A stretch of 64,000 nucleotides of DNA from Candidatus Desulfosporosinus nitrosoreducens (GCF_030954495.1 NZ_JAVHUW010000083.1:62001-126000); one strand, 5' to 3'; counted from the first letter of the stretch, positions 24,973-34,650 are shown. A program made the numbers and translations. The notes: generated by a model not told the origin, from the sequence alone.

Positions 24973-25172
24973 TTGATCTCCTTTCTGATATAATTATAAC
25001 ACGCATATTTAACGCGCGCGTCAATAAAACAAAGAAAAATATACGCATGGTTTATGCGCGTATAACTTGAGGAAGGATGGGATATGCCACTAAAGCCAAA
25101 AGGTTTGTGCAAACGTTAATGCGCATAGGTCAAAGAATGTGATAAATATTTTGTTTTAGGGCGTGACACTTT

Positions 25173-25419
25173 GACTAATGAATATTCGTAATCAGGATGA
25201 AGTCGGGAAATGGGTTCAGCCCCTAATTGATGCTGACAATCTGCATGCGATATTTGAACTCGGAATTGTATGCGGAAATTAGACAAGACCTCCCGGACCA
25301 ATTGGACCGGAATGGAAGACAGAAAAATATTTTAAGGATTTCGTGGACGACCTCACTCGGAATACTCAAATTAATAAAGCGAGATATTTTCATGATATAA
25401 TGGTATATCGTTTTATCTA
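25173..25419 (+). pseudogene. Broken gene remnant
   Basis: ATG 25178 opens MNIRNQDEVGKWVQPLIDAD... for 34 codons to TAG; after a frame change the sequence again reads protein-like (GPIGPEWKTEKYFKDFVDDL...HDIMVYRFI) to a stop near 25420. Unrecognised; evidently a decayed gene just ahead of araC. Confidence 0.3.
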
Positions 25420-25435
25420 AAAGGAGGAGAATGTA

Positions 25436-26140
25436 ATGGATTTACCCGATTCAGTAATATGTGAACGCCGAACATATACGGATAAGTGTCAAACCCATTC
25501 TCACCCTTATGGACAACTGATACTGCCATTACAAGGCAATATGAGCATAAAAACCAATATGTTCGACTTTGAGTTGGATGATAAATCTTTGTTCTTTTTA
25601 CCTCCTGATTTTACACATAGTTTTTATGGCAAAAGCAAAAATGAGTTTTTGGTATTGGACATACCTACTAAACTCTTCTATACATTTGGGGTTAAAACGC
25701 TTAACAGAGAACTGTACCAGGTTTTTGATGAACGATGGAAAGCGATTCGCTATTTAATGTTACAAGAGACAGACAACAGTTCTTTAACGGATTTAGTGCG
25801 CTATTCAGGTAGCCTTTTATTTCAACGGCATATTCCTGCATCAATACAATTTATACATGAAAATTTCCACCAGCAGTTAACGGTGGAGTGTTTAGCTTCA
25901 ATTGAGCATTTCAACGTTTCATATTATTGCAAGTGGTTTTACAAGCAGATGGAAATGACACCAAATGCCTATATCCAGCGAATTCGGTTGGAAAAAGCCA
26001 AAGAATTGTTAGAAACAACAGAACTATCTTTATTGGAGATAGCATTACAGGTTGGTTATTCACACCAATCATCTCTGACAAGACTGTTTAGAAAGATTGA
26101 AGGGTTAAACCCTATTTTGTATAGAAAGAGGCATTTTTAG
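25436..26140 (+). CDS. AraC-family transcriptional regulator
   Basis: 234 aa. N-terminal cupin-like sensing domain (HSHPYGQLILPLQGNMSI, residues about 20-80) and C-terminal double helix-turn-helix at about 135-234, ending in the family signature IALQVGYSHQSSLTRLFRKIEGLNPILYRKR. ATG 25436 follows AAAAGGAGGAGA. It is 84 nt upstream of an EamA transporter on the same strand and is likely its regulator. The effector is unknown. Confidence 0.92.
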   Translation: MDLPDSVICERRTYTDKCQTHSHPYGQLILPLQGNMSIKTNMFDFELDDKSLFFLPPDFTHSFYGKSKNEFLVLDIPTKLFYTFGVKTLNRELYQVFDERWKAIRYLMLQETDNSSLTDLVRYSGSLLFQRHIPASIQFIHENFHQQLTVECLASIEHFNVSYYCKWFYKQMEMTPNAYIQRIRLEKAKELLETTELSLLEIALQVGYSHQSSLTRLFRKIEGLNPILYRKRHF

Positions 26141-26224
26141 GATAAAACGGCCACAATTTAAGCTAAGAAAATACAGTTCACTTTTATTAAGATAATGAGC
26201 AAATGATGAGAAAGGTTGATAAAA

Positions 26225-27163
26225 GTGAACACAGGCCTTGTGCTAATAGTTTTATCCGCTATACTTTGGGGAACAGCGGGTGTTTCTGCCAAGTATTTAA
26301 TCAACATGTACTCTTTATCGGCATTGACGATAGGAGCTATGCGTTTATTGATTGCTTCTCCTATTTTGTTGACTATATCAAAGATACAATTAAAAGAGAA
26401 AATTAAAATAGATAGAAAGCACTATGCTTTATTCGTGATTTATGGAATCACTGTTGCAACGTATCAAATTGCTTATTTTATGGCGGTTAAAAGAATTATG
26501 GTTTCGGTTGCTACACTGATAGCTTTATGTACCGCTCCGATATTTGTAGCAATACTCTCAAGGATATTTCTCAAAGAAAAAATGAGAACTAGTGTTATTA
26601 TCGCTCTTGTGATTAGTATAGTTGGGACATCATTGATTATCGGTTTAACAGACAATCAAATTTTGCCAGGTACTAGCTATTGGGGATATATTTTGGCTCT
26701 AGGAGCAGGGTTATCTTATGCTATTTACACTTTATGCGGCAAGGAGCTGATTGTTTATTATCCTTCTACGAAGGTAATATCAATTACGTTTAGCTTGGGA
26801 GCGGTGCTTATGCTTCCATTTGCCCAAATACCAGGCAACCTTTCTTGGAATGCATGGGCTATGTTACTTTATTTAGGAACTGTACCTACGGCATTTGCCT
26901 ACATTATTTTTACTCAGGGATTAAAGAAATCTTCAGCAACCAAAGCGTCAATTGCCACATTATTTGAACCATTGACTTCTACTGCTTTGTCAATTTTACT
27001 TATCGGTGATAAATTCAAGGAATCCCAGCTTTTAGGCGCTTTGTTGCTTTCTTTGGCGTTATTTTTACTTGTGCTTGGCGATTATTTTGAGTTGATGGGC
27101 AGCCGATTAAAGATTTTAGTGAGAAAAATTAACGTAAAATCTACTTCGCATCATTCTGATTAA
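26225..27163 (+). CDS. EamA/DMT-family transporter
   Basis: 312 aa with ten predicted helices in two five-helix repeats, the drug/metabolite transporter fold. GTG 26225 is preferred, 9 nt after AAAGG; TTG 26216 overlaps the site. The first helix has the family LWGTAGVSAKY motif. The AraC gene just before it suggests inducible export of an amino acid, drug or metabolite; substrate unknown. Confidence 0.9.
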   Translation: MNTGLVLIVLSAILWGTAGVSAKYLINMYSLSALTIGAMRLLIASPILLTISKIQLKEKIKIDRKHYALFVIYGITVATYQIAYFMAVKRIMVSVATLIALCTAPIFVAILSRIFLKEKMRTSVIIALVISIVGTSLIIGLTDNQILPGTSYWGYILALGAGLSYAIYTLCGKELIVYYPSTKVISITFSLGAVLMLPFAQIPGNLSWNAWAMLLYLGTVPTAFAYIIFTQGLKKSSATKASIATLFEPLTSTALSILLIGDKFKESQLLGALLLSLALFLLVLGDYFELMGSRLKILVRKINVKSTSHHSD

Positions 27164-27222
27164 TAGCAATTCTTAAACATGAGAATAATGAGAAGATTAT
27201 TTTATAATATGGAGGTTTATCA

Positions 27223-27882
27223 ATGCAAGTTCAAATCAGTCATGAAATTAAGGATAGATGGAACAATGCCTGTTTAGGGATATTGATATATTCCGCTAAA
27301 GTGGAAGAAAGTTCTTCCCGGTTTTTGGAATTATTTCATGGAACTATTGAAGGATTGACTAATAGATACACCATGCAAGGTATCGCTGATATACTCCACA
27401 TTCGCTCAACAAGAAATGCATATAAGGCATTGGGTAAATCCCCTTCGGAATACAGGAATGCTTGTGAGGCAATGCTTCGTCGAATAATAAAAGGAAATGG
27501 GCTTTATTATATAAATAACATAATTGACGTTAATAATTTAATGTCTGTGACAACTGGTTATTCGATTGGCTCGTATGATATAGAGTTGCTTTCCGAACCA
27601 ATAGAATTAAAAAGAGCGTTAGACGGTGAAAAATATCAGGGAATAGGCAAGGAAACGGTAAACATCGAGCATTTACCTACGCTTTATGATAAGGAGGGTG
27701 CCTTTGGCAATCCTACTAGCGACAGTAGAAGAGCGATGATTCAGAGTGGCAGTCGAACCATAATGAGCGTGATTTATTCCTTCGATGGAGAAAGTGACTT
27801 GCAAGAGGTTATAGATAGGTATTGTGATTTACTTAGACAATATTGCTTAGTTGATAAAATTGATATCATGATGGTACGTTAA
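27223..27882 (+). CDS. B3/4 domain protein (PheT-like)
   Basis: 219 aa. Shares the B3/B4 tRNA-editing-like domain found in the phenylalanyl-tRNA synthetase beta subunit and in free-standing proteins: YRNACEAMLRRIIKG, then NLMSVTTGYSIGSYDIE, and a late SRRAMIQSGSRTIMSV. Free-standing members may edit or bind mischarged tRNA, but this is not settled. 59 nt after the EamA gene, so possibly the third gene of that operon, followed by a strong terminator. Confidence 0.85.
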   Translation: MQVQISHEIKDRWNNACLGILIYSAKVEESSSRFLELFHGTIEGLTNRYTMQGIADILHIRSTRNAYKALGKSPSEYRNACEAMLRRIIKGNGLYYINNIIDVNNLMSVTTGYSIGSYDIELLSEPIELKRALDGEKYQGIGKETVNIEHLPTLYDKEGAFGNPTSDSRRAMIQSGSRTIMSVIYSFDGESDLQEVIDRYCDLLRQYCLVDKIDIMMVR

Positions 27883-27888
27883 CGATTG

Positions 27889-27918
27889 CAAGCTGTGTCC
27901 ATGCACAGCTTGTTTTTT
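27889..27918 (+). terminator. Terminator after B3/4 gene
   Basis: Perfect 9-bp stem CAAGCTGTG / CACAGCTTG, 6-nt loop, then TTTTTT. Ends the AraC-EamA-B3/4 unit. From 27919 to 28290 I see no gene. Confidence 0.9.
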
Positions 27919-28301
27919 CCTATGCTTGACTCTTTTCATAGTTTGTGGCGTTTTTCTTGCTTGGTTCGCCTTATTCACAGCCGATTATCTGAACTTAAAC
28001 ATAAAAAGTGAGAGTCTACGAGCATTTTTAGGTATAATTAGGACGGGGAAATAACTAATTTGCCCTCAAAAAGCTTGCACTTGGAGCGTAATTTCAGGTC
28101 ATTTGGCGGTCAACTCAATCCCAAAAACAAATGGTGTCAGTTGGCAGTCATTGCTCCTTGGACTGACGTTGAAAGAAACGTTGTATTTTAACACAGGACC
28201 GAATTCATAAAGATGGCAAATATTACGATATTGTTATAATGGGAAGATTCAAAACAGAAAAGATAAACAAAAAGGTTAGCCAGATGTAGGAGGGAATTTT
28301 T

Positions 28302-28784
28302 ATGTTAACGATCCAAGATTATAAAGATGAGTACCAACATGAGATTATTAAAATGATTTTAAAGATTCAACAGGAGGAGTACAATCTCTCCATAACTGAA
28401 AAAGATCAACCTGATCTTGTTAATATTCCGGCTTTCTATCAACAAGATAATGGGAACTTTTGGGTCGCTATTGATTGTGGCCTGGTAGTTGGAACAATTG
28501 CCTTAAAAAACATAGGTGATGAAAAAGCAGTTTTAAGAAAAATGTTTGTCAAGCAGGAATACAGAGGGAAAGAGAAGGGAGTAGCTAAAGAACTTCTTTC
28601 GCGCTTATTAGATTGGGCCAAGCAAGAACATTTTAGGGAAATATTTTTGGGAACAACACTTCAATTTTTGGCAGCGCATAAATTTTACGAAAAGAATGGT
28701 TTTAGAGAAATAAAGAAAGAAAACCTGCCCGTAAATTTCCCGGTTATGGAAGTGGACAAGAAGTTTTATTATTACGAACTGTAA
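28302..28784 (+). CDS. GNAT-family N-acetyltransferase
   Basis: 160 aa. GNAT fold with the acetyl-CoA binding region VLRKMFVKQEYRGKEKGVAKELL (motif A, Q/R-x-x-G-x-G/A form) and the later FYEKNGFREI block. ATG 28302 behind AGGAGGGAA. Substrate unknown; stands alone. Related members act on small amines or protein N-termini. Confidence 0.88.
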   Translation: MLTIQDYKDEYQHEIIKMILKIQQEEYNLSITEKDQPDLVNIPAFYQQDNGNFWVAIDCGLVVGTIALKNIGDEKAVLRKMFVKQEYRGKEKGVAKELLSRLLDWAKQEHFREIFLGTTLQFLAAHKFYEKNGFREIKKENLPVNFPVMEVDKKFYYYEL

Positions 28785-29077
28785 TTCGTACTGGCTTTGG
28801 TGGCTAATGCCGAGTACAACGCCCCGGGCCATTGAACAGATAGCGGCCACTATGCAGGTGGTGTCTAATATTTAGGTAATTTTAAGGAAATAATGAGAGA
28901 TGTTAAAATGATAACAACAATCAAGATTCAGATATGTCACGCTAACCCAGCTGAAGACAGAGTGGCTCAATTTGGGAAAAATTAAATAAACAGTGGATTG
29001 AAAAAGTGACGCAAGGCTTTCTGAACAATGACCTGGCTGTAGGGAAAAGTTGAGATAAAGTGAATGGGGAAATAACC

Positions 29078-29287
29078 ATGGCAAAAAGAAAATGGTCATT
29101 TGAAGAAGTTGAAGAATATCGAAGAGCTCATAACCAATATTTCATCTATTATAATAAAGACGATGCTAATTTTCTTGTTGCCAAAATGAGTGGACTGGGG
29201 CGGACAAACAATTGGGCACATCTATTTTCAGGGGATATAATTTTTGTATGCTTAGCGCTCATGGCATATCGCTTGTTTTTAAAATAA
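29078..29287 (+). CDS. Small membrane protein, DUF5808-like
   Basis: 69 aa from ATG 29078, 7 nt after GGGGA. Residues 20-45 read FIYYNKDDANFLVAKMSGLGRTNNWAH, resembling the DUF5808 pattern (Y-x-N-x-x-D-x-x-x-x-V-x-K-x-x-G-x-G-x-x-x-N), followed by one C-terminal membrane helix (about 50-67). Family assignment is from memory. Function unknown. Confidence 0.6.
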   Translation: MAKRKWSFEEVEEYRRAHNQYFIYYNKDDANFLVAKMSGLGRTNNWAHLFSGDIIFVCLALMAYRLFLK

Positions 29288-29338
29288 GGCGAAAGCTGAG
29301 GTAGGGTAAAATCAAAGAGGTAAAGGAAAAGGAACTAA

Positions 29339-29917
29339 ATGGATACTTTTAAGGTTATCAGTCAAAGAAGAAGCATTAGAAAATACAAAAGTGAAAAGAT
29401 CCCGAGGGAACAGATTGAAAGAATCCTGGAGGCAGCAACTTTAGCTCCTTCAGGCAAGAACCGTCAACCTTGGAGATTCGTTGTTATCCAAGGCAAGAAA
29501 AAAGATGATTTAATAAGTCTTTTATTCCGCTCCGAAAGTAAAAGAAAATCTGAAGGGGTCAACACAGGTAGTTTTAGACAGACAATTACTGCTATGGATC
29601 AGGCGCCTGCCGTAATTTTGGTTTTGAATTCTTATTTTGATACTTGTGTAGATGTTAATGGGCAATTAAATTATTATCGCTGGTTAACTGATGTTCAGGG
29701 AATTGCGGCGGCTATTCAAAATATGTTGCTGGTTGCTCAAGAACAGGGACTTGGAACTCTCTGGATATGCGATGTATATTATGCGGAAAAAGAAATTCGA
29801 ACGTGGTTAAACACCAGGAATCAACTAATTGCCGCGATTTGTCTTGGTTATGCCAATGAAAAACCTTTTCCGCGCCCTAGAGTCCTTTGGCAAGAGGTTA
29901 CAGACTGGTTAGATTAG
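29339..29917 (+). CDS. Nitroreductase-family protein
   Basis: 192 aa FMN-dependent oxidoreductase of the nitroreductase fold. The N-terminal block ISQRRSIRKYKSEKIPREQI and APSGKNRQPWRFVV bind FMN phosphate, and EQGLGTLWICDVYY is the second flavin region. ATG 29339 follows AAAGGAAAAGGA. Substrate not predictable; 51 nt after the small DUF5808-like gene. Confidence 0.92.
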   Translation: MDTFKVISQRRSIRKYKSEKIPREQIERILEAATLAPSGKNRQPWRFVVIQGKKKDDLISLLFRSESKRKSEGVNTGSFRQTITAMDQAPAVILVLNSYFDTCVDVNGQLNYYRWLTDVQGIAAAIQNMLLVAQEQGLGTLWICDVYYAEKEIRTWLNTRNQLIAAICLGYANEKPFPRPRVLWQEVTDWLD

Positions 29918-30186
29918 ATTACGCCTGTTTGGAGATGATAGAGTAGTCAAAGCCCTGCTGGAAGAACGGTATCGAAGGCGTTGGAAAAGTAGAAACGGAA
30001 CTATTGGAGCCGTTGCTAATTTTGAGCGCCATATAACCGTTGGGTGTCAGTAAAATTCAAAAACTAATTTTGGGTTTGTAAAGCTCAATTTAAGGGGGAA
30101 ACTATTCGTTAGTGCAAATAATCACAAGACAAGCTAAACAGCCAATAGTGCCGATTTAACTTCAATTTCTTAATGCGAAGTTACTC

Positions 30187-30227
30187 TCCAGCTTTAAAAA
30201 ATTAGCTGGGGTTTTTCTTTTTGTTTA
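30187..30227 (+). terminator. Terminator downstream of nitroreductase
   Basis: Stem TCCAGCT / AGCTGGG with an A-rich loop and a long T-rich tail (GTTTTTCTTTTTGTTT). About 270 nt after the nitroreductase; nothing else is seen between 29918 and 30186. Confidence 0.75.
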
Positions 30228-30395
30228 ACTGTTATGAATTGGCTTATAAACAAGTAAATGTTTTATAAGGATAAATTAGGGGATAAGGTATTGAATCGGG
30301 GGATTAAAAAACCAGCGGAACAAAGCCAAAGGATTTTCTTAGCCGCACGTCGAAAGAAACTACTCTGGGATTATACCTTAGGAGGATGTTCAAAA

Positions 30396-32753
30396 GTGCT
30401 GAATAAGTTGGGTTTTGCTCAGAAATTATACCTGGGATTCGGGATTGTTATACTGCTGATGGTTGGATTGCTTGGATATACTTATATCAATTACAATACC
30501 CAAGTTAAAGCAGTTAATACGGATCTTAAGACACATGAAGTGATTAATGAAGCAAATGGCTTGTTAGAGAGTTTGCTTAATATGGAAACAGGGGCTAGGG
30601 GTTACGTTATTACCGGAAAAGATGAATTTTTAGAGCCCTATAATCAAGGAAAAGTGGATTTTGACCGGTATTTCCGGAATATTACGCAATTAACAGCCGA
30701 CAGCCCGTCTCAACAAGCTCAGTTGAACGCTTTACAAGAGCAATATCGCCAATGGTTTGATTGGGAAAATAATTACGTCATTAAAAGCCGCAAAAAGGTT
30801 CTTGACGGTCAGATGAAAATGAGCGATATGATTGCTCTTATCCAGACGAATAAAGGTAAAAACCAGATGGACAGTATGCGTAAAATGTTGGCTGATATTA
30901 CTAATCAAGAGCAGCAATTACTGGCAAGCAGAAACCAAAAACTTAGGGACATAGAACAAACCACAAAGATTATGAGCACCGTCGGTGGCCTTTTAGGGGT
31001 AATGCTGGCGATTTTAATTTCAGTGTTGACGTCCATTTCTGTTTCTAAACCGTTAAAACGCCTTATCGTTGCAACTGAGCATATAAAAACCCAGGATTAT
31101 CAAGAACCGATTCAGCCAAATGCAAATAAAGAATTCAATGTCCTCATTCAAAATTTTAATTCTATGCAAGCAGCTATCAGGATTCGGGAGGAAGAGTTAA
31201 AGAGGAAGAATGAAGTACTGAGGATAAAAATAGAAGAAGCCAACGAAGCCAATAGACTAAAAAGCCAATTTTTAGCCAATATGTCTCATGAACTGCGCAC
31301 TCCCTTAAACTCAATTATTGGCTTTACAGCTCGTGTACTTAAAAAGTGCGGGGAGACTCTGCCGTCCTTGCAAAAGGAAAACCTGGAGATTGTTAAAGAG
31401 GAAGCAGAACATCTTTTAGAATTAATCAATAATTTATTGGATTATTCCAAAATTGAAGCGGGAAAAATGGAGATACATCTGGAGGCTTTCGATTTAGTGG
31501 ATGTTCTTGAAGAAGTTTATACTATGACCCAAACGTTGTCCGAAGGAAAAGCTATCCGGTACGAGCAGGAAATTTTAGAACCGAGGCCGATTGTTATGAC
31601 GAGTGACAGGCTTAAGGTCAAGCAAGTTCTTATTAATCTTTTAAGCAATGCCTTTAAATACTCTGAAAAAGGGACTGTAACTCTTAAGGTTGAGCAAATA
31701 AATAACGATTACAGCATTCGTGTTCAGGATGAAGGAATTGGTATATCCCCTGACAATATCGTTAATATTTTTGATGAATTTCGTCAGGTAGACGGTTCAT
31801 ATACGAGAAAAGTCGGAGGAACAGGACTTGGTCTTTCGATAACCAAGAAGTTTGTGGAGATGCTTGGAGGAAGTATTCAGGTTAGCAGTGAACTTGGCCA
31901 AGGGAGCTGTTTTTCCGTTTGTCTGCCAACCGATTTGACGAAAAAGAAACTTGGTTATGATGAGACAGAAGCAAGTAATGCCAATGAAAAACGCAGGATT
32001 AAAATCGTGAGCATTGATGATGATTTTAATGTGCAGAGGCTCTATAAGCAGTACCTTGATGACCAGGAGTTTGAATTGATTACTCTTTATGGTCATGAAG
32101 ACATAGTGGGAAAGATAATTGAAGCAAGGCCTGATCTTATAATTCTCGACATTATGCTTCCCGTGAAGGATGGATGGGACATATTAGCCGAACTGAAAAG
32201 TAATGCCAAAACCAAAATTATACCAGTTGTCATGGTTTCAGTTCTCAGTGAAAAGAATCTTGCCTTTAAAATGAAAGTAGATGAATATCTCATTAAGCCT
32301 GTAACTCAAGAAGAATTTTTAGGGGCTATCATGCGAACTGTTTCCTCCAAAGAGGGGATTGATGTTTTAGTGGCAGATGACGATGAACATTTTTTAAGCC
32401 TGATAAGTCAGTTTTTAGATGAAGAATCTCTTCCTTATCGGTTAGCCGGGGATGGGGAGGAAGCCATACGGCAAATGCTCATAAAAAAACCAAGTATACT
32501 AATACTCGATATTATGATGCCCAAGAAAGACGGAATTTCTGTGCTTGAAGAAATGAGAAGGAGAGAGGAGTTAAGCGATATTCCTGTGGTTGTAGTTTCC
32601 TCCAAGAATTTAAATGTAAAAGAGAAAAAAAAGATTCTAAGCAAAACCAATGGATTTATTCAAAAATCAGGTGTGACGGTAGAGAGTTTGATGGAAATCC
32701 TTGTTAAAACAATAAAGGAGAAGGGTTATGGCAGTGAGAGTACTATTAGTTGA
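30396..32753 (+). CDS. CHASE3 hybrid histidine kinase with two receiver domains
   Basis: Membrane sensor kinase. I start at GTG 30396, 10 nt after AGGAGG, giving 785 aa; an ATG at 30258 adds 46 unlikely residues. Order: helix 12-31; CHASE3 extracellular domain (about 35-185, TGARGYVITG motif); helix 195-215; HAMP; coiled linker; HisKA with H298 in MSHELRTPLNS; HATPase with N-box, DEGIGI and GGTGLGLSI; receiver 1 with D585; receiver 2 with D705. Two receivers after the kinase suggest intramolecular relay. The next two genes, another receiver and a receiver-GGDEF, overlap it, so the output is probably c-di-GMP. Input signal unknown. Confidence 0.93.
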   Translation: MLNKLGFAQKLYLGFGIVILLMVGLLGYTYINYNTQVKAVNTDLKTHEVINEANGLLESLLNMETGARGYVITGKDEFLEPYNQGKVDFDRYFRNITQLTADSPSQQAQLNALQEQYRQWFDWENNYVIKSRKKVLDGQMKMSDMIALIQTNKGKNQMDSMRKMLADITNQEQQLLASRNQKLRDIEQTTKIMSTVGGLLGVMLAILISVLTSISVSKPLKRLIVATEHIKTQDYQEPIQPNANKEFNVLIQNFNSMQAAIRIREEELKRKNEVLRIKIEEANEANRLKSQFLANMSHELRTPLNSIIGFTARVLKKCGETLPSLQKENLEIVKEEAEHLLELINNLLDYSKIEAGKMEIHLEAFDLVDVLEEVYTMTQTLSEGKAIRYEQEILEPRPIVMTSDRLKVKQVLINLLSNAFKYSEKGTVTLKVEQINNDYSIRVQDEGIGISPDNIVNIFDEFRQVDGSYTRKVGGTGLGLSITKKFVEMLGGSIQVSSELGQGSCFSVCLPTDLTKKKLGYDETEASNANEKRRIKIVSIDDDFNVQRLYKQYLDDQEFELITLYGHEDIVGKIIEARPDLIILDIMLPVKDGWDILAELKSNAKTKIIPVVMVSVLSEKNLAFKMKVDEYLIKPVTQEEFLGAIMRTVSSKEGIDVLVADDDEHFLSLISQFLDEESLPYRLAGDGEEAIRQMLIKKPSILILDIMMPKKDGISVLEEMRRREELSDIPVVVVSSKNLNVKEKKKILSKTNGFIQKSGVTVESLMEILVKTIKEKGYGSESTIS

Positions 32754-33111
32754 AGACAATCCACATAATATACGGCTTATAGAGCAATTATTAGGGGATA
32801 TAAGCGAAGAAATTGGTAAGGAGATTGATTTAATCAAAGCCGACTCAGGGAAACTAGCTTTACAGGTGGCTGAGGACAAGGAAGTTGCTTTGGTTCTCAT
32901 GGATATTTCTTTGCCGGATATGGATGGCATATCGATTACAAAGGAGTTGAAGAAGCTGGAGTCCTTTGCGCATATTCCTTTTATAGTTGTGACAGCTCAT
33001 GTCCTGCCGAATGATGCGGAAACGTTCAAAATAATTTTCGAGGATTCCATTGCCAAGCCAATTGACGAGGAAGTTTTTTTTACTAAAGTAAAGAAGTGGC
33101 TAGGTGAGTGA
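32728..33111 (+). CDS. Single-domain response regulator
   Basis: 127 aa receiver only (DivK/CheY type): acidic pocket ED at 9-10, phospho-acceptor D59 in VLMDISLPDMDG, and a K in the IAKPID switch. It overlaps the kinase gene by 26 nt and its stop overlaps the next gene's region, so the three are translated as a unit. Likely a phosphate shuttle or sink between kinase and GGDEF protein. Confidence 0.92.
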   Translation: MAVRVLLVEDNPHNIRLIEQLLGDISEEIGKEIDLIKADSGKLALQVAEDKEVALVLMDISLPDMDGISITKELKKLESFAHIPFIVVTAHVLPNDAETFKIIFEDSIAKPIDEEVFFTKVKKWLGE

Positions 33112-33113
33112 TT

Positions 33114-34007
33114 ATGAATGAGAAAGTCCTGGTTGTTGACGATAACATAAATAATATAAGATTGCTGAAGGAAATACTTGAGGACGAGAATTTTTTAGTC
33201 CATACATCTGACGACGGTGTCTCAACCCTGGAAATGGTCCTCAATTTAAAACCCGATATCATCTTACTGGATATTATGATGCCGGGAATGGATGGATATG
33301 AAGTGTGTAGAACACTAAAAACTAATTCTTTGACGCAGGATATACCTGTTATCATGGTGACAGCTAAAACTGAAGGAGAAGATGTAAAAAGAGCGCTTGA
33401 CCTGGGAGCCTTTGATTACATTAAAAAACCGATTGATGAAATTGAGGTAGTAGCAAGAGTGCAATCAGCTTTACGTTTTAAGAAACAACAGGATAAGCTG
33501 AAAGAAATGGCTTCCAGAGATGGGCTGACAGGTGTTTATAACCACGCCTTGTTACTTGAATTGTTCCAGAAAGAGTTTACTAAGCAGGAACGAAGCGGAG
33601 GAAACCTTGCTTTTGTCATGCTCGATATTGATCATTTTAAAAAGGTTAACGATACCTATGGACACATGGCCGGTGATACGGTCTTAAAAGAATTGACTAA
33701 GATTATTGTGAGTAATGTCAGAAACGGCGACATAGTTGGCAGATATGGCGGAGAAGAGTTTGGCTTGGTCTTAACGGACATTTCTCTGGAAAAAGTTTGC
33801 CAGTTGTGCGAGAGAATCAGACAAGCCATAGAAAACAATGCCTTTGATATTGGGACAGAGTTGATAAAAATCACAGTTAGCATGGGAATCTGCTTTAGAA
33901 AGCCGGATGATTCGCTAACTGGTGGGGAGATGATCAAAAAAGCGGATGAATCTCTTTATAAAGCCAAGCTGATGGGCAGGAACAGAATTGAGCTGGCCGC
34001 AAATTAA
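33114..34007 (+). CDS. Receiver-GGDEF diguanylate cyclase
   Basis: PleD/WspR-like enzyme of 297 aa making c-di-GMP from GTP. ATG 33114 lies 2 nt after the previous stop with TAGGTGAG before it. Receiver domain with D53 (LLDIMMPGMDG) and K105; short helical linker; GGDEF domain at about 135-297 with the active motif GGEEF (212-216) and an intact inhibitory I-site RxxD (R203-D206). Both suggest an active, feedback-controlled cyclase. Phosphorylation of D53 by the upstream kinase is inferred. Confidence 0.94.
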   Translation: MNEKVLVVDDNINNIRLLKEILEDENFLVHTSDDGVSTLEMVLNLKPDIILLDIMMPGMDGYEVCRTLKTNSLTQDIPVIMVTAKTEGEDVKRALDLGAFDYIKKPIDEIEVVARVQSALRFKKQQDKLKEMASRDGLTGVYNHALLLELFQKEFTKQERSGGNLAFVMLDIDHFKKVNDTYGHMAGDTVLKELTKIIVSNVRNGDIVGRYGGEEFGLVLTDISLEKVCQLCERIRQAIENNAFDIGTELIKITVSMGICFRKPDDSLTGGEMIKKADESLYKAKLMGRNRIELAAN

Positions 34008-34298
34008 ACGTTTGCGATAATTTTGCCTTCGGTAAGGCAGAGAGTCTGAGTAGGGCTGTGTTCCTTTTCGACTGTCTGCTGTAGTTGTCTTTGACAAGGT
34101 ATCGTCATGAATGTGTTGAATGAATGTATTAATAATTGGCTAAATCAGCAGATTAAGATAGAAACTGTAAAAACTATTGAAGGGTTTTTTCCTGGTGTTG
34201 AAGGAAATTAAAGGGAAGATGTTGAATGGTTATGATCAAGAAACCATGTAAGTGATGCTAAATTCACTGTAGTTTAACAAGATGAAGGAGGAATAACT

Positions 34299-34598
34299 AT
34301 GCCTGAGTTTGGAAGCCCTTTTTCCGGGTTGGCAAAAGACCGCAAGCTGACTGAAGCAGAATTAATTAGAGCGATAAGATTCATGATTTCAGCAGAATAC
34401 GAAGCTATTCAAATGTATATGCAATTGGCAGAGTCTACGGACAATAAATTGGCGATTGAAGTATTAGAGGATATTGCCAATGAAGAAAGGGTTCATGCAG
34501 GTGAATTCTTAAGATTGCTAAAAGAACTGGCTCCTGATGAAGAAAAATATTATCTTGAAGGTGCTCAGGAAGTAGAAGAAGAGATGGGGAAACTCTAA
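34299..34598 (+). CDS. Small ferritin-like protein (EncFtn/rubrerythrin type)
   Basis: 99 aa, about half of a classical ferritin. Two helices carry iron-ligand motifs: SAEYEAIQMYMQLAE and ANEERVHAGEF (E-E-x-x-H). Encapsulated ferritins have this length and motif layout and dimerise to form the four-helix ferroxidase site. No encapsulin gene lies in the window and the C-terminus has no clear cargo peptide, so free or rubrerythrin-like use is equally possible. ATG 34299 follows AAGGAGGAATA. Role in iron or peroxide handling is inferred. Confidence 0.8.
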   Translation: MPEFGSPFSGLAKDRKLTEAELIRAIRFMISAEYEAIQMYMQLAESTDNKLAIEVLEDIANEERVHAGEFLRLLKELAPDEEKYYLEGAQEVEEEMGKL

Positions 34599-34618
34599 TT
34601 TAGTTTTGTATCTTGCTA

Positions 34619-34650
34619 AGGGGTGGCTTGTCCGCCCCTGTTTGTTTCTC
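34619..34650 (+). terminator. Terminator after ferritin-like gene
   Basis: Stem AGGGGTGG / CCGCCCCT (one G-T), loop CTTGT, then GTTTGTTTC. The following 34651-34975 is AT-rich leader of the next gene, including an imperfect repeat ACAATCAT / AGTGATTGT at 34917-34937 that could be an operator. Confidence 0.75.

Noticed and set aside
34107..34211. 35-codon ORF between the GGDEF and ferritin-like genes
   Set aside because: No ribosome binding site and no recognisable sequence; left out as unsupported.
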